Below, one piece after another: positions 57,688 through 64,000 of a stretch of DNA of 64,000 bases. The stretch spans positions 1,928,405 through 1,992,404 of the forward strand of contig NW_020312788.1 of assembly GCF_003265705.1 (NCBI RefSeq). Direction: 5' to 3'. The notes beneath the pieces were generated by a model. That model did not search any database and was not told where the DNA came from. It saw only the letters and a list, made by a program, of their open reading frames with translations. The first letter of the stretch is position 1, and the number at the start of each line of letters is the position of its first letter. This DNA is from Callorhinus ursinus. Lineage: Eukaryota > Chordata > Mammalia > Carnivora > Otariidae. A program made the position numbers and the translations under genes.

Positions 57688-60600
57688 AAATGAAATCAGG
57701 ACACTTTTTGTGTTTTATTATTACCAACATTATCATTATAATCACCATCGTCACACTGGGGACGCATTCAAATGATTTTAAAGTATTTTTCACGTGAACA
57801 TCCTCAATTGTTAGGTGGTTTTCTGACTTTGGAACCCCTGGTAGTGCTGCCTGGCATTGCTGCAAAGGCAGCGTCCCCTTTTCTTCAGAGTGGTGCTCAT
57901 CCGTGGGTGTGAGCCTGCTCCTTTGTCTTTGGCAAATGTCAGGCTCCTCCACCATTCCTCCCCGCCCCCCCTTATTGCCACCCAGCTGCCAATTCGATTT
58001 CCAGTCTTTTAGTTCTCTAGGCATTTCTCCTTTCTCTCAGTAGAAAAGGAATTCCAATAGAAATACCAGAAGCCACATTCTCAGTATTTCATCAGCTTCT
58101 CTTTTTTTCCTCTCTCAACCCCCAAAGAGGAGATGGGGCTGGGCTGCCTTGCATTTGGAACTTGATAGGCCGTGAAGTCTTTCAGTAAAGTGATTGCTCT
58201 TTCAGAATCCCTAGTTTAGTCTTGTGATGCCTGACAACCTGTTCTTAGGCTCCCCCTCCCCTTTTTTGGGCACTCTAGCATTTAGATAGCACATTTTCCA
58301 ACACTTTTTTCCCCCAATGTCTAAGTTTGTGTTGAGCTTTGAGTTATATTTCCAAGTGTCTAGGGCTACTTGTATGTCAGAGCTCTGGGCCACTTTGTTT
58401 TGCAGTCTGAAATAAATGAAAAGCTGTCATTATAAGGTTTTTTACATTGAGCCTATTAATAAATGTAACATAGAAAATTCCAATATTATGCTGTGGCACA
58501 AGATAATTTCAGGATGTATAGAACACGGCCAATTCGCACTAGAAGTGGTGTGGGCTGATAACTGCATCACTAGTTTTTAAATTCCATGATGAACATTTTT
58601 AATCCCTGCAGTATGTGCCTGGGACGTTAATACAGATAACTTCATTTGGAGATGAGCTCAAAAGTCTGCAATTGAGGGCTTTTGTGTTAGGCCCCCTGCC
58701 ACCTATAGAGATCTTTTCTGTGATCTTCCCTGTTTTTCAAGGATGTGTTCTTTGCCCCTGAGTTTTGAAGATGGGTTAAAATTTATTTCACAGAAGATAC
58801 TTTGCTCTTTTTAAAGAGAACTCGTTAATTTTAATACGTGACATTATACAACCGGTTACACTTGTTTCAGCTGAGCTTTTAGGGAAATTGTTTTTGTTTG
58901 TTCTTTCAAGCATTTCAATTCAACAAATACTCTCTGTATGGCTGTGATACTCTGCATGGCTTCAGGTGTTGGAAACCTATGCAACATTTATCATCTTAGA
59001 CATGGCTCCCCAGTGAATGCCTCAGTGGTAATCAAGAATAAAATTGAGTAATCCCGACACGAAATCTTGTGTCCTTCTACCATTCATCTGCCTCTGGTAG
59101 TCTTGACCTGGCTCTGGAGCCTCTGAGGCGTGCTGAAGCAGTTTACCCAGGGTTTTTGTTTCTGATTGACGGGACATGCTGTTTGGCGACAGAATGACAT
59201 CGTGGTGCAGAGTTAGGGCAGGGAGGTCATTCAGCATGGTGGGATTTCAGACAGCCAGAGGGATCAGAGGGTGTCCAAGGGGGTCTAAGCTAAAAAGGAG
59301 TTTTTGAACTATTTTCAAAGCAGGATCTGTTGGTATGAGGCAACAAAGAATGAAAAGGCAAGAAAAATAGATAAAGGTAATGTGGTGGGAGGCGGTATTA
59401 TAAAGGAGTGTTTTAGGGATTTATACAGTTTCCACTACTTTTCTATTCTCATGAAAAGCCTCAAGTCTACTTTCATTTTTCTGGTTTTCACTTTGGTTAA
59501 TGATGGATATTAATTAGCCTTAATTTTCCTCCGTCATGGAGACTATAATTCAGTCATTAAAAGTGACAGTGATTTTGTACACTCATTCAAACGTTAAAGC
59601 GTTTGTAGCCCAGGTGATAGGAAGGGCATTCACACCCACGAATTCCTAGTTATGACTTCTTCACCTTTGGTTTTCTTCTGTTTGACATCAGAACTCCTGC
59701 TCCCGGGATGACTCCAGACCCTTAAACATATTCTCATCGGTCTTGCATTCAAAATGAGGTCATGACATTCTGGGTATTTGAGGGCGAATATCCTGTACTT
59801 TTCATTTCTCCTGAGGCGAAGCCTCAGGTGGTGCTGTCTCAGGGCTGAGGCAAGGACACAGAAGAGATAAATCATGAAAGGCCTTTTATTCATACCCACA
59901 TGCCTTTCACCTTGTCATGTCCAAATTGGATTAATTTTTTTCTTTGGTTAGTCACAGTTCTTGGAAAGAAAGATTTGCAGGCCCGTGTTGTTATATTTGG
60001 TCTTGAGGGAAAATTGGAAACATTAGCTTGATTCCCAGGACGTTCTCGAGCTTTGTAACTGGGGAGTTGTGAGATGTTATGGTAGAACCTGAGTCCCAAC
60101 TCTGATATTTGCTGCAAGTGTAATCAGATCCAAGTAATGTGGAGAATTCTAGACCTGAGGGTCCAATGCTTTCAGAAATTATAATTTACTGAGAACCTGT
60201 TGGTATGGGCTGTGACGGTTTTCCTCCCAGGGAAGTGCACAGGGTGAAGGAGGGTGAAGTGTGGATGTGAACTTGGAGGGTCAATGAAATATTTGGCACC
60301 AATCTACCAAGATAGGACAATTTTTGTGCCCCTTAAACTGTACAGTCTTTGAGAAAGACGCTTTATATCTTGTGTTGTTCTACCCACTCCCTTCCTCCCG
60401 TGTTGTATTGTTTATATGTCAATTTCATTGAATCTCTTTTTACACAGTAGAACTAGGACTACGGTGACAATAAACAGCTCTGTCATGTGATGAACACTTG
60501 TTAAATGAATGAATACTAAGTTAATGAATAAGGAGAAGACATTTTTCATGTCTTAAGACTAATTTAAATTTAATTTTGGTTATAATTTTTGACATCAGAG

Positions 60601-60704
60601 GAAAGGCAGCTGGGTAAAGGGATCTTCCCAAATACTTTATTCAAGTTACAGTTTTGTGTCTTTTTGAGGGATTGGATATAAGGCAGGTCTTACTTTATTC
60701 TGCT

Positions 60705-60910
60705 ATAGCACTGTCCAGTAGAACTTTCTGCGGTGGTGGAAATGTGCTATATCTACATTTCCAGTGTGGCAACCACTGAGCCCATGTAGCTATTAATCAC
60801 TTGAAATGTGGCAAGACTTAAGAAACTGAATTACTAATTTTATTTCATTTTAAATAATCTAAATATAAATTTAAGAAGCCATAGCGGGCTAGTGCCTACT
60901 ATACTGAAAA
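60705..60910. mobile_element. Old DNA-transposon MITE, family uncertain
   Basis: agcactgtccagtagaactttctgcgg, cactgagcccatgtagctatt, gaaatgtggcaagac and an AT-rich centre fit a common palindromic mammalian MITE with ends like actgtcca. The name is not certain. Confidence 0.55.
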
Positions 60911-61270
60911 GCACAGTTTTGAAGGGAAGAACTTACACCAAAATTCAGATGGTAAACCAACATTAATAAATTAAATGCAATACCACGGGGCTGTGAATCT
61001 AAGCAGTGCTGTGCATCTTCTATAAAATTATCCTTTGTGTAGATTAAAAAAAAAACTGTTTAAATGCTTTTGGATTTTCTGTAGTATCAAGATGCCTGTT
61101 CTGAATTCCTATTTTTTATTGTATGCCTAGAATCTGTGCTACCTCCAGAGGGTGCTTATTTAGATATGGGCCTCACCATATTCTTGTATAGCTGGTCCAA
61201 GATTTTGGTCAGGGTGTGCCTAAAAAATGCTGGTAAACATGATTACAAATGTTTATTTCTCATATGGCAG

Positions 61271-61399
61271 ATTTTAATGATTGCCAGATATGGGGAGTTT
61301 GTGACCAGATGTGTGAAGACCGAGTTGGCCATCACCAGTGCCACTGTGCAGAAGGGTATGTCTTGGAGCATCAACGGCATTGTAAAGCTAATACTTCCT
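61271..61399 (+). CDS. LRP2: LRP2 exon 10: EGF-like module 2
   Basis: The second EGF-like module reads (D)[14 protein letters not shown], then [19 protein letters not shown] and QRHCKANTS. Six cysteines are present. The start DFNDC and the Asp in CEDRVG fit a calcium-binding EGF pattern, although His stands where Phe or Tyr is usual before the fifth Cys. A sequon NTS follows the last Cys. The length is 129 bp (43 codons), phase 1 to 1, with acceptor ctcatatggcag and donor gtaagt. The match to megalin (NDCQIWG, CHC, EGYxLE) is strong. Confidence 0.96.
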
Positions 61400-62156
61400 G
61401 TAAGTAAATTAAGGACACTTGCCATATCTCTGAACAGGAAACTTACGATGAATATCCTCCTTCCATAGCAAATGACAAAAGAAATACCAGCATTTATGCG
61501 GATAGCAGGGTTTTATCATCACAAATTAGGAGCGGGCCTTGCTGCTGGAAGAATGGGTCCACATTAATTTTGTATTTTGATTATTAGGACAAATTTATGG
61601 ATTAATCATGACCATTAGTCACTGTTTTTTGTTTTTTTAATTGGCTGCTTGTACACTTTGTGTCAGAGCTTTTGTGTCAGCTACCACATTTGATTGTGGA
61701 ATACACTTTTTGCCTATCTTGGGTTACTTGGACATTTAAATTTTTAATTAATTTACCACAAACATGGGTGACAAGTATCTGTAGAAATAATTTTGGCATT
61801 GTTTATGAAAAATTTAGGAGTGACTGAAAATGGACCTCTGAAATTTGGATTGGAATTTTGGGGAATGCACTCATTCTGGGTGTTTTGTTGGAATTAATCT
61901 AAGTACTGTAGTACTGAAAAGTCATGGGGAAAATCTGTTAAAAAATGATACCCCCCACCCCCACCATTTTGTCACCATGCATTTCTGGATAAGAAGATCT
62001 TTGTTCCTTTTTTCCAATTGTTTTTTTCTCACATGATCTTGAAGTTCCTTTGGTGGCCTTCTGAAATATATCTGCTCATAGAAATAATAAGTGACCCATT
62101 TCCAGGTTATTTTTGTGTAGACATACCTGATTTGCTGTTTACTAACTTTTTGGTAC

Positions 62157-62640
62157 AGCTGATTTTTAACAATTAAAATGTATTTACTTTTGAAAGGATA
62201 ATAAATTCATATGTTCAGAAATTCTAAATTATAAAATTATCTTTCTCCACATCTCTGTTCCTCTCTGACCAGTTTCCACTTCCCTTTTCCCATAATTGAT
62301 CATTGTTTATTTTAATTCTAGAGACTGTCAAATACATAAATAAGAATGTACAAATACAGGTATCCAGTTCTATTTTTATGGATTATAGTAGTAAACTATA
62401 CAGGCAGTTCTGCATTTTGCTATCAACGTATATCAACACAGAGACTTCTTCCTCATTCTTTTTTTTTTCTACTGGCATAATATTCCATTTTTTTGATGTA
62501 CATTATTTATTTAACTAGTCCCCTACTGATGGGCTTTTATATCTTTTTTTTTTAACCTTTGCTATTGCAAACAAGACTGCAATGAAAACCTTGATATTCA
62601 TATGTCATTTTGCATGCTTGTGAGTATGTAGGTAAAGCAG
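62157..62640 (-). repeat. Old L1 3' fragment, antisense
   Basis: tctttctccacatctctgttcc, tactggcataatattccatt, tacattatttatttaactagtcccctactgatgggc and ctattgcaaacaagactgcaatg are typical of the reversed 3' end of old mammalian L1. Confidence 0.7.
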
Positions 62641-62804
62641 ATTTGGATCCATCATTGGCATGTTTTTCACAGAGTGATTTCCCAGTAATCCATAAAATGT
62701 GTTCTGTGCTTTACACAGTCTGAAGTTGCTGGGTTAGATGCCCGTATCATAGAGGATTCTTGAAAATACCTGAAGTAGTCCCCTCTGTGTCACTGAAAGT
62801 GCCT

Positions 62805-62985
62805 GGAACTAGCAGTTCGAACACTCGAGTTCTTGGTAGACTCTGCTCCAGACTTACTGTGATTTTGGACACTTCATCAAGCATTTTTGCGCCTCAGTTT
62901 GCTTATCTGTAAACTGGATAGAATGACACCTATATGCCTGCCTCAGAAGTTTATTTTAAAATCAAATAAGATAACATAGAAGAAG
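62805..62985 (+). repeat. MIR SINE
   Basis: gattttggacacttcatcaagc, gcctcagtttgcttatctgtaaactgg, then gcctgcctcagaagtt and aatcaaataagataac. Sense MIR. Confidence 0.7.
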
Positions 62986-63092
62986 TATTTGAAAAGGCAG
63001 GAAGCATATCAGTTGTAAGTTTGCCTGAAAGGGTGAGATGTGTAGGTTTGTTCACTTGAAGGAGTGATAATGTCTTCCTTCTTCACATTTAG

Positions 63093-63262
63093 CTGAGCAA
63101 GCCTCCATTATCTTCTCCAATGGTCGGGATTTGCTGATTGGTGATATTCATGGAAGGACCTTTGCGATGTTGGTACAGTCTCAAAATCATGGAGTGGCTG
63201 TGGGTGTGGATTTTCACTATCACCTACACAGAGTCTTTTGGACTGACACTGTGCAAGATAAG
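63093..63262 (+). CDS. LRP2: LRP2 exon 11: start of first YWTD beta-propeller
   Basis: The exon encodes (S)[15 protein letters not shown], then [36 protein letters not shown] and TVQDK. FWTD is the first YWTD-type (LDL-receptor class B) motif, and the segment forms the first strands of the six-bladed propeller next to the EGF pair. In this family the propeller takes part in acid-dependent ligand release. The length is 170 bp; it enters in phase 1 and leaves in phase 0, so unlike the module exons before it, skipping it would shift the frame. It has acceptor cttcacatttag and donor gtaaat. Confidence 0.96.
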
Positions 63263-64000
63263 GTAAATAGAAATTTTAGGAGTAGAGCTTGCGAGCTGAT
63301 AGAACCCCAAACACAAAGTGTTGATAACTTTTCATTTTTGGGGGAGTGGAAGGGAAAGTTCTTTTGTTTTCTAACAGAAAAGGCCCTTGAGATATTTTAT
63401 GTTAATCAGCACCTTTTTCCATGCTATACTATTACATGTGACCTGTTAAACAAAGCAGTCTATTATATGGATTAGCCTTGAGCAACTTTTAATTTTATTC
63501 GAAATGGAGTCCAAAAGCCTAATTAAAAGAAATAGTAGACATTCTTTCAAAACTGGATAGATATTTGGTAGTAATTTTTGAAACTTGATCATTTAAAATA
63601 TAAAAAGTACTCTGCTTCCTTGGATGATAAAAATCAGATTTTACTTGCATCTTCTAAATGGAACTGTAATTGAAGATTGGGTAACAAATATTGACAGCAT
63701 TTTGTTTAACAGCCAAAATTTCATTATGCTGTCTTATTTGGAAAGTGTGATAGATTTAATTGCAACTTTGAGTGATCGCAACAGAGATTTTTAAAACATA
63801 AATTTTAGAGACCTCTAAAGAGTTATGACATTTTATTTCTTCCTCTTAACATTTCCTTGTACTATTAATAAAATTTTAATTCAAATAAGTGGTAACTTGC
63901 ATAAAATTTCTAAAAATTGCAAATTTGGATTATTAACAATTCTGACTTGATTACAGCTAAAAATCAAAACAAACCATCACCACCTCCTCCACAAAAAAAT
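63263..64000 (+). other. LRP2: LRP2 intron 11 (5' part)
   Basis: The intron starts with gtaaat and runs out of the window. It is AT-rich, and no repeat or further exon was recognised. Confidence 0.9.

Larger units (their letters stand above)
55366..61270 (+). other. LRP2: LRP2 intron 9
   Basis: A 5.9-kb intron. It has three carnivore SINEs between 56.2 and 57.7 kb and one old DNA transposon near 60.7 kb. The remaining stretches (55370-56200, 56750-57480, 57700-60690) hold nothing recognised beyond weak repeat-like traces. Confidence 0.9.
61400..63092 (+). other. LRP2: LRP2 intron 10
   Basis: A 1.7-kb AT-rich intron with an old antisense L1 fragment and a MIR. No carnivore SINE. Confidence 0.92.
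1..64000 (+). other. LRP2: LRP2 (megalin) gene, internal 5' portion
   Basis: The whole window lies inside one transcription unit. Ten exons translate, in order, to seven LDLa modules, two EGF-like modules and the first strand of a YWTD propeller. The residues match the N-terminal part of megalin as I know it, for example [31 protein letters not shown] and [19 protein letters not shown]. Megalin is a giant type I endocytic receptor of the LDL-receptor family. It acts at the apical membrane of proximal tubule and other absorptive epithelia, with cubilin and amnionless as partners. The signal peptide exon, promoter and about 68 downstream exons of the roughly 79 expected are outside the window. 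All exons seen are open, so the gene looks functional. Confidence 0.95.

Overview
This window is a stretch of a mammalian nuclear genome, from a carnivoran of the arctoid or caniform kind (bear, seal or mustelid type rather than dog). The evidence is a dense set of tRNA-derived carnivore SINEs, with heads reading like cgcctgggtggctcag and bodies with cacaagcagg and gagcagggagcc, plus 3' ends of carnivore L1 elements. Older mammal-wide repeats (MIR, L2, hAT-type MITEs) fill much of the rest. The species call rests on repeat style only.

The one gene is LRP2 (megalin), on the + strand. Ten coding exons with intact reading frames and GT-AG splice sites are visible, at 31107-31220, 33457-33579, 39859-39975, 49697-49807, 50139-50252, 51433-51549, 53580-53732, 55246-55365, 61271-61399 and 63093-63262. 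They encode the first seven LDL-receptor class A repeats (ligand-binding cluster I), two EGF-like modules and the start of the first YWTD beta-propeller. They correspond to exons 2-11 in the usual mammalian numbering. The signal-peptide exon 1 and promoter are not seen and should lie upstream; the remaining exons lie downstream. Nine of the ten exons are phase 1 to phase 1, one protein module per exon. The tenth (63093-63262) goes from phase 1 to phase 0.

Layout: 1-31106 is the 3' part of intron 1, with no coding exon recognised. It holds MIR, L2 and L1 fragments, a mariner-like hairpin MITE, a nested L1/SINE cluster at 18.5-19.1 kb, and a 100-N assembly gap inside a SINE (27776-27875). From 31 to 64 kb the LRP2 exons are separated by introns of 331 bp to 9.7 kb. 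I count 22 carnivore SINEs: 17 antisense to LRP2 and 5 sense.

The most unusual structure is a pair of roughly 287-bp inverted repeats in intron 4 (46859-47144 and 48313-48600). They look about 95% identical by eye, are separated by about 1.2 kb, match no repeat family I recognise, and sit beside two small tandem duplications. No bacterial-type system, CRISPR array, RNA gene or second protein-coding gene was found.
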